64,000 bases of DNA from positions 20,991 through 84,990 of the forward strand of contig JAURVB010006637.1 in the NCBI GenBank assembly GCA_033002965.1, in the 5' to 3' direction. The DNA is from Piper betle (lineage: Eukaryota > Streptophyta > Magnoliopsida > Piperales > Piperaceae). Below the pieces are notes generated by a model that was not told where the DNA came from, did not search any database, and saw only the letters and a list, made by a program, of their open reading frames with translations. The first letter of the stretch is position 1, and the number at the start of each line of letters is the position of its first letter. The translations under genes and the position numbers were made by a program. Positions 11,331 through 23,293 of the stretch are shown here, piece after piece.

Positions 11331-13594
11331 GCATTATGTTCATAACTGATAGATTTATATGTTTTAGGAAGAGTGATTTGTCTAATTATGTCTGTAACTT
11401 GGCAAAAAATGGTAGCTTTGCTATTTGTAGTGACCTACCTGCACTTTTCCCCAACTTTTACACCCTATTTTATGCAATATTGGGGAATAACATTTTTCAT
11501 GACTATAGCTTATGATGATGTTTTATATTTCTTGTTAAAACACCATGCTAAAGCTACTTCATTAAGTTCTTGAACAAAACCACTAAATCTATTGTATTCT
11601 TGCTGTATTTTTGCAGTGATATGTCATACTATGAGATTGTGCGCTCTAAATAGCTTACTAAATGATTTTATTAGAATCTATAAAACTTATATGAGGGCTT
11701 ACTAAGTGTCTACTACAACTCTGTTAAGTTTGGGCTAAGTAAATAATTATTTAGGTAGTTAATTAATTGGTCTTTGCAGTGGATCAAAATCCCTAACTCT
11801 AGTTATAAAATCTTAAACCCTAAATGTTTGGTAATAAAATTTTCCTAAATCTTATCCAGACCATAGGTTGTATCCCTACATGATCACCCCAAAATTTTGT
11901 TGCTTTTGGATTGGTAAATTTTGGAATAGAAATTCCTCAAATCTTGTAGGTACAGCCAGCTTTTGGAATATCTTAGATAATGCCCCCACTTTCGAGTCCA
12001 CTTAGGCCCAAATACTTAGAATTTTGATCTAAAATTGTACATGACCAAAGAACATGGTGATTGCTAACTCTCCAATTGTATTCTATACATTTTGGAGTCT
12101 CCAAACCCTTGAAGAAACCTTTGGAAAATTTGTGTGTGGCCCAAGAAGACTGTTCTCAGCACTTTAGGCTTCCTTTGGTAGGCCTTGATCATGGTGTTGG
12201 CCAATGGGCTATCCCTTGATGATTTATGTGTATGACCCATAGGATTTCAGGGCCAATTGGTTCAAATTCCAGCTCATTTGGACATTGTTTAGCCTGCCCA
12301 AAAAATGATCCGATTAAATCTATTTAATTAAACCCCCCAAATATGAAATTTTCTACTAAGTATACTTGCAACCACAAACTTTAAAGGGGGCTACTACATA
12401 TGCATGCATAAATATACTATAGGAGGGCTTTGTGCATCAAGTCTAACAATATGCCCACCTGAGTTGTAGAAGAGGCACACCCCCACTACAGCTAAAGGGG
12501 TTGAACATTAAAGTAATGTAGCGGCAATTATTAATGCTTGAATCATATGTATGTACCATTTCATAGACTTAGTTACATAGCTTATTTTACAATGATGCCA
12601 ATGTACAAGTGTTAGGTGAGGGTCATGGTTATCTATTCCATATACCCTTAAAACAACATAATCAGAACACAAAACATTCTTAAGCCATTAGGGCAACATA
12701 CCCTAACACCTAGCCTTCACATGGACCTTTCAAGTGGTGCGAACCGTTAATTCATTTAGTCCATATTTCTTCAATGACACAAACAGTTGCACCAACAAAG
12801 TTTGCCAAGGAGGGGAAGAGGACAATGGAGGAGAAGGAAGATTGTCCTAGCCCTGGCAGCCTTGGAAGGTTCTTTCCAACTACTAGAGGAAGAGGAGAAG
12901 GTCTGAGAGGGATTAGGAGGTGAAGGAGGCGTGGAGGTGTGGAGGAAGCTTGAGTTCTTTCCAACTCAAGGACGCTGGCTGACAGCTGCCATGCATGCCA
13001 ATCAAAATTTGCTGCCCACCTACCATGAGGTGCCCTCCCAATGCAAAGGTGTTGGGAGCTTTTGGCAAAAAGATGCCCCTGGGGCATAAGGGTGCTAGCG
13101 ATAAATCCAAGAAACCCTAATTCTTCAATACAAAATGTGTTGCAACACACCACACAGATTGTAGTTCATAACGCTTCAAAAGAGATTCTAATTTTTACAT
13201 GATAAAAAGATTCAATTTAGCACTAGACATAGGCAGATTGGTGCTATCTTTAGCTGCAATAGTTTACAATTCTTTTAGTAGACATACACTAGAGTCTGTA
13301 TTTTGATAAATGCCACAATGTTGTGTTACCTATCAACTTGGTGAAATTGTGCATCCTTTGTCCATTTTATTAATTGAAAGAACTTTCCTTAGTTTGCCTC
13401 ACAATTACCTTTAATACTTATTGAATTATCCTCTATTTTATTTTCATGCCCTTGCACCGTTTTTGGATTAAACTAGTACAAATCCATACTATCTCACATT
13501 TCACTCCATAGATTAGTTTGTAAAGTATAATAAAGTGCTTATTATCTACAGCTTTGTGAATGCACCAAATGTCCATGAGAACAATCTCATTCAG
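11331..13594. other. AT-rich, no gene recognised
   Basis: No domain, terminal repeat or array found. A 133-codon minus-strand frame at 12752-13153 has no recognisable motif; its Leu/Pro/Ser-rich content and CTCCTCC-type tracts resemble the LTR leader at 10900-11000 in inverted orientation. I do not call it a gene. Confidence 0.45.
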
Positions 13595-14002
13595 CACTCT
13601 CATTTGTGTGATATGTGCGCTTGCACGCTTGCATGATGCATTGTAATACCATCAACATGCGTGTGCTCTTATCTGCTATCAGTTGATTTGCACACTTACT
13701 TAACTCCCTTGTGTTTGACTTGATTGTGCTTTGGACTTACGTTGTAGGAGGTTATAGGTCACTTCTCTACTTGTATGATTTTACTGTTCACCAACACAAG
13801 TAGCAATGTCGAATAGAACTTGTTCTACCTCACACATACACATCATTATTGTTCCTATTTGCTTATTGTTTACTTGTGCTTAAAATTGTTTTCGCATTAT
13901 TGTCCAATCTTGTAATCTTCATAAGGCCCTAAACTTTGTGGGGATCTAACAATTTTAGATAAGTGTTTGTAGTTTGCTCTCACCCGCATTAGGTCGCCTT
14001 TA
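13595..14002 (+). mobile_element. Sirevirus-like 5' LTR remnant
   Basis: The last ~400 bp of a Ty1/copia LTR. It matches 24205-24586: GCACACTTACTTAACTCCC, TGTTCACCAACACAA, GAATAGAACTTGTTC, TTTGTGGGGATCTAAC. Immediately downstream lies a primer-binding site. The 5' part of the LTR is missing or unrecognisable. Confidence 0.7.
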
Positions 14003-14004
14003 AT

Positions 14005-14016
14005 TGGTATTAAAGC
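14005..14016 (+). other. Primer-binding site, tRNA-iMet type
   Basis: TGGTATTAAAGC, two changes from TGGTATCAGAGC, the complement of the initiator-Met tRNA 3' end used by most plant LTR elements. It sits just after the 5' LTR and 16 bp before the gag ATG. Confidence 0.75.
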
Positions 14017-14031
14017 TTCGGTTAGGACAAG

Positions 14032-14667
14032 ATGGACAACAAGTCAAGGCAAATTGAGGGGCTTTCTCCACTACAAGTCCACCCTACTTTAATGGATCAA
14101 ACTACAATTATTGGAGGACGAGAATGAGATTTTTTATCCTCTAATGATTTAAATGTTTCATAAATTATATTGTGTGGTCACCAAGATCCCCTTCTCAATA
14201 GGGATTATTGGAGTGATCAAGTGAAATAAGGCACACACTATCAATGAAAAGGTAATAATGCCTTATATTATGCCTTGATGAAAACAAATTCAATGGGATC
14301 TCCCTTTGCACTACCACAAAGGAAATATATGATCTACTTGAAGTTACCCATGAGGGAACCTCTCAAGTAAGGGAGTGTAAAATTAGTCTCCTAACTCATA
14401 AATATGAGGTCTTCAAGACAGAGGAAAATGAGATAAGAAATGCAATGTATAATAGGTTTAATGAATTGTTTTAGGTCACAAAGGACATAGAAAGATTATT
14501 GGAAAGGATAAGCTCAACTACAAGTTTCTTCTATCTCTTCCAAAGAAATGGAGGCCCAAGGTGATGGGGATTGAGGAAGCTAAAGACCTTGCTACCATGA
14601 ACATGGGGAGATTCTTGTTTCACTCATTACTCATGAGCACAATTTACAAATGGACAAGGACGAGATG
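14032..14667 (+). pseudogene. Ty1/copia gag pseudogene, 5' part
   Basis: Degenerate capsid-type gag of the UBN2 family carried by Ty1/copia elements. From the ATG at 14032 several frames are needed, but signatures follow in order: FNGSNYNYW (about 14090-14120), SSNDLNV, a DLLEVTHEGTSQV block near 14333-14375 continuing to KISLLTHKYEVFK, a FNRFNEL-like segment, IEEAKDLAT (from 14564) and an ExxLQMDKDE tail. Many stops and indels make it dead. At 14667 it is cut by the HLT LTR and resumes at 20493 with a Lys-rich tail (ETNKKKKKDLAPKN), as is typical of this family's gag linker. Confidence 0.85.
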
Positions 14668-17600
14668 TGTAAAACTCCTTTTTGGGTTAGGGTTTAACCC
14701 GATTTTAGTTTTGTCTAGTTTGGGCAATCTTGAGTCGGTTCGAGCAAGCTCGAGCCAAACTAGTTTTCAGATTATAAGTATAGGCTCAAATGGCCTGATG
14801 AAAATGTTATAGTGGCTGAGTATGCCCAACATCTAAGTAATAAGATCATGAGTTATCAGTGTATACTGATGTATACAGATTTGTTTGTATATGTTAGCAG
14901 GATTTTAGGCCAAGATCTAGGCCATTGCATTGTTAGTATTTATTTGAGATTTTTTGGGTATCTCATTGCATGCATCACAGGGATTTTGGACCATCGGATT
15001 GTTCCTCGTGGGCCCAGTTCAATTGCATTTAGGGTTTTGAGGCCCATTTACCTTTCTTACCTCAAATCCCGCCTATTAAGTCACTTTCAGAACTCGAGTC
15101 AGTTTCGAGCTTGGATGGTCTCGATTTGAACTTTCTACCCATATGTACAGGGCAGCACCCATAGATGGGCCCCACTAGGCCACAAGTTCTCGAATGTCTA
15201 GATCCTACCACATGGCAAGATCTGAGCCGTCCATTCAACTTTATCTACACCCACTGATTTCCAGAGTTTCCATGACTTTTGAAATTTTCCAATATTACAC
15301 CGCAGCCAATTAGGCTTGCCGCCGGTGACTCTCCACCTCCCCCCGACCACCAAATTGGTACCCCTATGACCACTTTGTGGCCGGCTTTCCAGTTGTACCT
15401 CTTACGATCACTGGCACCGCCGGTGAGGGAGTTTTTGGAGCTGGTCTCCACCACCGCCGCCACCGTTTGGGCTATTTTTCTGTGCTAGTGAGTCACCACC
15501 GGCTAATCCGACCACCCCCACAGCTTCTATTTGCTGAGATCTTCATTTTGATACAAACCATGACGCCGCTGACGTTGCTGCACCTGGCGGCGATCTGCCC
15601 CTTGCTTGCTGTTTCCCGGCTAGCCAGTGGCCAGAATCCACTGGTCGTCACCGCCACCACCTCCGCCATGACGCCACCTTCCGATCCCGATAGGTGGCCA
15701 CCCTATTCGCACTGCCGTCGGCATTCTCCGGTGACACGCACCGCCGCCCCTCCTTTCGGCCTGTTTACCCGCCTGGTTGTGATCGCGTCCACCTACCCAC
15801 GCCGCATCCGCCTGTCCATGATCGTGTCGGCATGATCATGTCCAAGCCGCTCTTCCTGTCAGGTCCGCCAGCCAACCCAGCCCATTTTTTAGCCCGGGTT
15901 GTTTCAGCACTTTCGTTTTGGTCTAGTTCAACTTGGTTCAGTCTCGTTCAGCCCGTTTTCGCCCTTTTTTTGACCATGGTAATTCGAGAACCCTCACATT
16001 AGTTTAGATGTATATTCATATGATTTAGCATGCTTGGATGTTATGATGATTTTTCTTTATTTATTGTTTTAATTAATTAATTAATTAATTATTCATTATT
16101 TATTTATTTATTTATTTATTTATATCTATATGTTTATCGTATATGATTAATGTTTATCTAACTATTTGTCATTATTAACATCATATTTACTTATGAATAT
16201 TAATTATATTATGTGTACTAAATTGTGTATATATATATATATGTAAAGACCATGGGAAAAAAAAGGACACGAACGCGGTTTAAGGACTGAACGTGTTATA
16301 TTCAATACCCGTTTAATTCTACCCGGTTAATTATTATATTTTATTATTTACTTGGTTACCCGATTAAATGAAATACAGCGTGTTTTCACATACCCTAGCT
16401 GTCATTTCATTTTACTTTATGAAGGACGTCCTCCAGCTTAGCCTTCATTTGCATTTTCTTCTCTTTTTCCTTACCGGTGTGTCTTCTTCCTTGCTTGGGT
16501 ATTCTTTCTATCTCCCTCTTCTATGTTTTCTTGTATGCATATTTTAATTTGATAATAAGCTTTATAATCGTGAGGATTAAAGTTTAAAATCAACAAGAAA
16601 GAAACTAAGCACTATTGTTGGCCAATGAGTCCCCTGTTTCGGCGAGATGGGCAAGTAGAGGCAAAGTTTTGCTGGGAATTGGTGGCGACGGTCATTCCGA
16701 CATCAGAAGATGATCCTACTCTCTTCGTCGATCAGTGTAGGGTTGATCTCACGTGTGTGGATGCCGGCCTGGGGTAGTAAATGGCCAAAAACAGAGGACG
16801 GTGGCAAAAATAGAGGTGACGGCAGTGGGTGAAGAAATCTGGCCGTCTTAGGTGGCGACGAGTTCCAATCTAGCCAGGGAAGGTCGATCGCGGGTCGAGG
16901 GTGTCGAGGCGACTACCCAATTGAGGTGGCGACACTCGCTGGCAATGGAATCGGCGACGCGAGCGTGCCACTAGGCAAGCGTTGCAGGAGTCACCGCGGC
17001 TGGAAGGCGGCCAGAGTCGGCCGGGCGACACCGCAACAACATGGCAGGGCTGGGCGGCGACGATTGACAGCAGCTGGAGACGACCGCCGGTGGCTGCTGC
17101 TGTCGGGAATAGGGGGTGGCACCGGGAAAGAAGAAGAAGAAGAAAATTAACTTGGGTGGCAAACCAGTAACTAATGTTTGACTCCACACAGCTCAAGTTA
17201 AATAATAATACCAACTCGTAAATAATACCTGACTCGATACCGACTCGAGTTAAAAATAATGAGAACAACTAATAAATCTTTAAAAAATAATCATTTTATT
17301 GGGTTATAGTTAAAGTCGCTAAACTAATTAATTAGCATACTATAAGTGATTAATTTTAAATTGGATGTTTATAAGGGATTAATAAGATAAAGATTTTACC
17401 TTTACCGTATTAAATTTAATATTAGGTAAATAAAGTGATTATTTTAATAATGAGTTAGTAAGGTAGAAAGGGGTTATTAAAATATAATTGGGTAAAAATC
17501 ACAAGTGTTGAACTTAATAATCATAATGAAAATAAATGAAAATCGAAACTTTATTGTATTAGTAATATCTTCGAATTAGAATAATGCAAATTAGTTTAAT

Positions 17601-18262
17601 TAATTTAATCGAACAACTTAATTAATCAAATTGTTATAAATAATAGTTGTGATTAAAAATTATAACCGTAATTAAATCATCAAGTTCAGGGTTAAGTAAT
17701 TATCATTACAAAAGAAAATTAAATACTTGCTTATTAGTAATAATTATTTTATCAATTATTAGGTATTAATTATGATTTAGATAATTAATTTAAAATGTAA
17801 AGTAGGACTTAAATGATTAAATCAAATGAATAATTTAATATTTATTATTGTTGAATTTTAATAGTGATATATATATTAATCATTTAGTTGCATACATTCT
17901 TACTCGAATAAAATTATACTTATGTATAATTTTATTTTCTCGTTCAAATTAGGATCGTTGGTCGCAACTGTGAGTTTGAAATATCCAGGTCCGTATAATC
18001 ATTTGAAATGTGGTACTTTCCCTTGTTGGCAGCCCTGGTCGACCTGAGCCCAGATTCGACCACCATGCGCTATAACACAATCGAGGTTAAGGAATTTACT
18101 CAGTTCGACATGGTGCCGGACCATTAAAATTACTATGTGTGTCTGTATAATTATTTGAAATGGTGTATTGTCCGTATAATTATTTGAAATGTTGTATTTT
18201 CCCAAACTGGAATAACTATATAAAATGTTGTATTTTCCCAAATCGGGTAGCCTTGTCGGTAC

Positions 18263-18623
18263 TAATCTCAAAATGAATTGGGAGACAATGACAAATCTCA
18301 AAATGAATTGGGAGACCACCTAATCTCAGAATGAGCTGGGAGACAATTTCTAATCTCAGAATGAACTAGGAGACCATGACTAATCTCAAAATGAATTGGG
18401 AGACCACCTAATATCAGAATGAGTTGGGAGAAAATTTTTAATCTTAGAATGAACTGGGAGACCATGAGTAATCTCAAAATGAATTGGGAGACCACCTAAT
18501 CTCAGAATGAGCTGGGAAACAATTTCTAATCTCAGAATGAGCTGGGAGACAACTTTTACTAATCTCAGAATGACCTGAGAGACAAATTACTAATCTCAGA
18601 ATGACCTGAGAGATAATTACTAA
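18263..18623. repeat. Minisatellite with 88-bp higher-order period
   Basis: About 12 copies of a 28-33 bp unit, consensus AATCTCAGAATGAGCTGGGAGAC. The variant ending GACCACC recurs every third unit, at about 18303, 18391 and 18479, exactly 88 bp apart. The same array, inverted, is in the TEK-B 3' LTR and in the solo LTR at 54481. An open frame across it is a by-product of the repeat. Confidence 0.9.
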
Positions 18624-18632
18624 AGACTTGTG

Positions 18633-18633
<1 letters not shown>

Positions 18634-18660
<27 letters not shown>
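18634..18660. repeat. (ATA)n microsatellite
   Basis: A pure AAT/ATA run of about nine triplets after the minisatellite. Confidence 0.9.
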
Positions 18661-18664
<4 letters not shown>

Positions 18665-20492
18665 GAAATGATAATAGGGATTATACTGACTTGTTTCATT
18701 TAATTATTCGGCTCAGTAGTTTTATCATTAATACAGAATTGCCTCTGCAGGTGAGCAGTATTAGACTGAAGAATATAAGTGTGGTTGGTGGTTCTTTTAC
18801 CAACCTAGGTATTGTGAATCAATACTAAAAATTGGACTTCCTTATTATTTTCTTGTGTTATAAATGTGGCTATGGGAAACGGTCCGAGATTGTGGGAGAG
18901 TAATTTTATATTTTAGAGAATATGATTTATATTATATGTTGCGAGACTTATTGCTGTATTTAAATTCATGTTCTGGAATATTACATTTACATTAACTATA
19001 TTTTTAAGTAATACCCGGTCTAGTTCGGGAAGGTCGTTAGAATATATATATATATTTGTTGGTTATGTGTATGTTATTATTTGTTTTTATTTAATTATGT
19101 ATTCTTGTACTAGATGATTATGATAATATTAATATTCATTATTAATGAGTAATAACTATTTGTTTGTTTATTTATTTACATATTGAATTATTATATATTT
19201 ATTTATTTATGTGTTTACTAACACGAGTATATGTTGAATTATTCGTCTTTACTTGTATATTTATATAGTATAATTATATTATTATTTTATTATTATAGTA
19301 TTGTTCATGTTTATATACTTATTATTTATCTAATTATCTATGAATATATTTTATTTATTTATTTATTTATTATATTATTATTGTGTCTCGATTTTTGTGC
19401 CACATGTTTAGTTATACATTTGTTAGTATTGTTTCCTTTGTTGTGATGTATTGATGATACGAGCACACACCACGAGCATACATTATATAGAGATGTTGGT
19501 ATTTTACTTAGTAATGGGTTCTAATATAGGTTTTGGAGTCTAAGCTCGCCGTAGATGTATAGATACACTTGGAGCTTGGACCATGGGTCCGTAGGACTCC
19601 CTCTCTGCTTGACTCCTTGTGTGTCGAGTTTTATCGTGTTTTATACATAGGGCAGCATCGGCGGTCTTTTATCGGATCCCTCCAATGTCAAGCCATTTAG
19701 CCGTGTTTTCTACATATGTTTAATAAAACTACAAGAATGTAATCCATTGGTTATTTTTGAACTGAAGCTCTAGAAATATATAACACAAGCCTCTTTCCTA
19801 AGCCTATTATATGAGCACACACATTTTTACGGATTTCATTAATAAGAGAGTGAGCGGTATGGAGATATGTATGAATTGCACTAGTATTCCTTCAAACCAT
19901 GAGGTAGTGTGTTGTATGATGGTATTACGTAATGTAGCGCATTTTCAAAATATGTGGCACTAACTTAATTGATCCTTTTGCCACTCGAGTACCGTGGCGG
20001 GTGATATGGAAGGTGTGAGGGCATAAGCGTTGTATGTATATATGAATATAATTATGAGCCGTGTATGCGAGTCGACAATTGCTTAAGTATGTTAGCTTAC
20101 CAGTGTGAGGCTTTCTTGAAGTTTCATAAGTTTTCATGGGTAATGGAATACCCATTTGCCAGATTGTATTTATTATTTTTTGGATTAGTAATATTTGTGA
20201 CGGACGCTTTTCATATAATATATGTAGGTAATGCAAATCCTAAGTCGACTTTGGTGGGAGGACAGATAAACGCTACACACGCTTGAGTTCAACACAGTAT
20301 TTACTGTCTTGCATTTATTTATATTTGATGTATTTTGATTCTTATTTTATAATGTCTTCCATTCTCATGTACAAAGAGGGTTATTTTGATCTATTTTATT
20401 GATTGAGTGTTATTGACCAATAATATTAAACATGACTCGACTTGATCGTAGCATTTTTGATCCGGTTCTTCGGTGAACCGAAATTGGGGTGT

Positions 20493-20536
20493 ATGGAGAC
20501 AAACAAGAAGAAGAAAAAGGATTTGGCCCCAAGAAT
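20493..20536 (+). pseudogene. Ty1/copia gag, continued after HLT
   Basis: ATGGAGACAAAC... reads on in frame with the gag codons before 14667, giving a Lys-rich tail. It is cut at 20536 by an LRD-type LTR. Confidence 0.75.
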
Positions 20537-21778
20537 TGTAACGACCCTGCCTATTTCAAGCCACAAGCCAAATGTTACTATATTAAACTAAGTATCTTAT
20601 AAATTAATTTTTTATTAATTTTCAAGGCTTTAAATGAACCCATGACATAAAATTTAATATAACAAATGCTTAGAATAATCTAAGCCCTATGAACCAAACC
20701 AAAATCCCATTGCCATGCAAACAATTTAAAAATATAATAACAAATGAAAATAAAGCCTAATAACACAGTCCTCTAGTTGTCCCGACTCTGCCCATCCTTC
20801 CATGCTCACACCTATAGAGGCAATTCCGTGTTAGTGATAAAAATAGTAAGGCATATAATTATGAAACAAGTTAATATATTCCACAACATCTGAATTTTAA
20901 TCTTTTAATGATTATGAGCCTATGCCGAGCTCTTATTATGCTGGGACGGTGGCCGCCTATCTATCTACAATCCTATGTATGCGCACACATGCCATGTGGC
21001 CCTCAGTTTGTAGTTACCGATGTTTGCCATTGACTCACCCTCTCGGTATCACAAGTGCATAATCAGTCATTTTGTGCCACTACGCCCTCTCATCCCTTTC
21101 GGTATGGGGGCAAGTATTTAATCTTTCAAGAATTTTATGGGAGCTACTATGCATCGGACTAACTCAATTCTTTAACCGCGGTTGCACTCAGCACATAGTG
21201 GTCGAATGTGGGCTCAGGCTGACTAAGACTGCCAAATAGGAATATATAATTTTAAGGGTGGCTGCTACCCCATGTCGGACTGAGGCAATTCTTTGAACCC
21301 AGTTAGGCTCGGCACATACTAGTCGAATGTGGGCTCATGCTGACCAAGACTCCCAAATAGGAATATATAACATTTCAAGTCATTGTACGGACCTGGAATT
21401 TTGATGAGGCACCCACAACTATGACGCATGATCCTAATATAAATGAAAATTCTCGAAAACCATCCCTTTGTGAGCCAAATGTGCTCACAAACTATCAAGT
21501 TAATGTCTTATTTACCATCAACAAATTTTCATTTATATAGAAGAATATGTATGTAATTTAAGAAGTCACAACATTAAATTTTATCGAAAAGAACGTAATT
21601 ACTTATAATTATATCATTAGTTTGATAATTAAAATTCAAAAAAATCACTATTTAATTAATGCGAATGTGTCCTAATTCCAAAATTTTAATAAATAAAACT
21701 TATTTAAAACCATTATACTGGTACTGTAAAGGTGATAATTGATCATTTATGTTGTTGATTTTTAAGAATTGATCATTG
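20537..21778 (-). mobile_element. LRD-type LTR, truncated
   Basis: Starts TGTAACGACCC and follows the LRD LTRs at 53701 and 58314 block by block: GAGCCAAGTGTTA-like start, TAAATTAATTTTT, the GAGGCAATTCCGTGTTAGTG motif (20817-20840), module alpha (20920-21200), and the TTGATTTTTAAGAATTGATC end. The final GAATTTTACA is missing, so about 50 bp are lost at the right. Inserted in, or recombined with, the copia relic. Confidence 0.75.
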
Positions 21779-22180
21779 TGCCCAACCATTAGGTGTTGAC
21801 GAAGATTCTGGCCATTTTGCAACCGTCCATGTCTCACCACCTCCTGTGCCACCTCATCCTATGTCGTGAAGCATGCCCCGGCCATTACCAACAGCTTAGT
21901 ATTGTTGTCCGGAGCTTTTCACCCAAGCACTTCCAATGCCGATGATCAGTTGACAATCGGTTACTGAGCCACCATGGAACTGTGAAGAAAAAATGGTGTT
22001 TCTTTTGATGATCATGTCACTCATGGTGTTCATTGCTAGTTCCTTAATAGACAGACCATCTCAAACGTTTAAACGAGGATGGAGACACCAACGGAACTGA
22101 GTGTGCACCAGCGACTCCTTTGACCAAAAGGAATTCAAGTTGGAGGATTTTGACGAGAATGATTGTCTACGAGAACCAAG
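21779..22180. other. Unassigned, between LRD LTR and env-like remnant
   Basis: No motif recognised. By position it should be internal Sirevirus sequence; the copia protease, integrase and reverse transcriptase are not found anywhere in the relic, so they were deleted. Confidence 0.4.
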
Positions 22181-22760
22181 TAGATGCAAAATACTTTGAT
22201 AATTATTGATGTGGATTTTGAGGTTTGCTTACAAACTCAAGCTGGGAAGTTGCCTCATGTTCACTCTGGTGAAAAAGATTGCACTCCCTCAAATCATGAA
22301 ATTTTAGTACACTATGGTGAAAGTCTATGTGGGAGGCTACAATGTGAAAATGAACAAGAAATATTTTCATTTGAGGTCGGACAACATTGCACAACTCTTG
22401 GGTGCTTTGGATGTTGGAGACAAGACCAACTTTGACAATGTCCAATTGGAGCATCTCTTATCTGAGTTTGTAAGGAGAGAGGAATTGGATGGAACTGTGG
22501 ACACATTGGGGACAATTCTTGTAAGTCCTATGGAGGTCCAAGATCTCACATAGATGGCTCTTGTGCTTTGGAAAATAGTGGCTACAAGCATACTTCCACA
22601 TGTAGGTCATCATAGTGACATTTTCTCCTATCTCGTCTTCACTCTTTGGAGGGTATTTGCTGGAAGGAGGATCAGGAGGATCAACCACAGGTGGAGGTAC
22701 CTACCATTAGGAAGACTCCCATGGCTTTCTTCTTCTAAGCCTTTCCAAACATAGAGTGAA
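22181..22760 (+). pseudogene. Env-like / plant-transposon-protein ORF remnant
   Basis: Two adjacent frame-compatible pieces (22314-22553 and 22554-22754, split by one stop) plus an upstream frame-shifted part from about 22184. The layout, a KYFHLRSDNIAQLLG segment followed by a helical ...TSILPHVGHHSDI...LVFTLWRVFAGRRI segment, resembles the envelope-like ORF of Sireviruses and the related putative plant transposon protein domain. Its place just before a copia-type 3' LTR fits a Sirevirus, which carries such an ORF 3' of pol. Function of this ORF class is unproven; this copy is broken. Family call is by resemblance only. Confidence 0.5.
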
Positions 22761-23281
22761 GGATCACATCTACTCTTCCCCTCACAACTATGGTGCACAA
22801 AATTAATGAGAATGACTAACTTAGATCTTTTGCAAAATTAGTGAGAATGACTAACTCACTTAAAGTTACCAATCTGTAGTTGTGTATAGGTTAGATGAGA
22901 TGAGCATCATTAGACATAGCATTCCATCATGACATATTTCATTGTTTTGGACTGTCCTATTTATGTATGGAAGGAGCAATGAAGAAGCAAAGGACTCAAA
23001 AGGAAGAGCCTAAAGACCTAAAGTGTGAAGATCAACAAGGCTAGCTCAAAGGAATGCTTAATGAAGATTGACATGAACAACTTAGAGAAAGCTGTCAACA
23101 TCAAAAGGGTGAGAATGTTGAACCTTGTTTTGATGTGTGAACACTATAAACTCTCTAAAAGCAAGCAATCAACTTGGATCAAAACCAACACAAAAGGCTT
23201 TTAAAGTATCCAAGTCATAGGGGCTCTGGCTAGCATTTGGTTAGGACTTCAGTAATTGAAGCAAGGTGGGGGAGATGAAGG

Positions 23282-23293
23282 AAGATAGGTTTT
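23282..23293 (+). other. Polypurine tract of Sirevirus-like relic
   Basis: AAGGTGGGGGAGA next to the likely LTR start TGAAGGAAG, which places the 3' LTR. Confidence 0.6.

Larger units (their letters stand above)
16242..19041 (+). mobile_element. TEK solo LTR (v2/beta) with TSD
   Basis: 2800 bp, from TGTAAAGACC to GGTCGTTAGA (the last bases mutated from TTACA). The target-site duplication ATATA is present at 16237-16241 and 19042-19046, although it lies in an AT microsatellite, so some of the match is expected. It carries module v2 (16620-17160) and the 88-bp-period minisatellite beta module (18263-18623). No polypurine tract or primer site adjoins it: a solo LTR left by LTR-LTR recombination. 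Confidence 0.9.
14668..20492 (+). mobile_element. HLT solo LTR inside copia gag
   Basis: Starts TGTAAAACTCC after ...GACGAGATG of gag and stops at GGGGTGT just before gag resumes as ATGGAGACA. Net length is about 3.02 kb without the nested TEK LTR. The right border has lost about six bases: the expected TTACA end and two TSD bases are missing, leaving ATG on both sides as the TSD trace. Blocks shared with GAGO LTRs (TTGGAGCTT...GGACTC, TTTTATCGGATCCC...GCCATTTAGCC, GAACCGAAA..GGGGTGT) show the families are related. A GC-rich island lies at 15265-15960. No internal sequence, hence a solo LTR. Confidence 0.8.

Noticed and set aside
12752..13153. 133-codon minus-strand frame
   Set aside because: No recognised motif, no start context or conserved partner; composition resembles LTR leader sequence.
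15377..15835. 152-codon frame in HLT
   Set aside because: Lies in a GC-rich LTR island with parallel open frames; no domain.
18298..18495. Repetitive protein of MVSQFILRL-type repeats (also at 32958 and 55005)
   Set aside because: Translation of a minisatellite inside LTRs; open in more than one frame and both contexts are non-coding.
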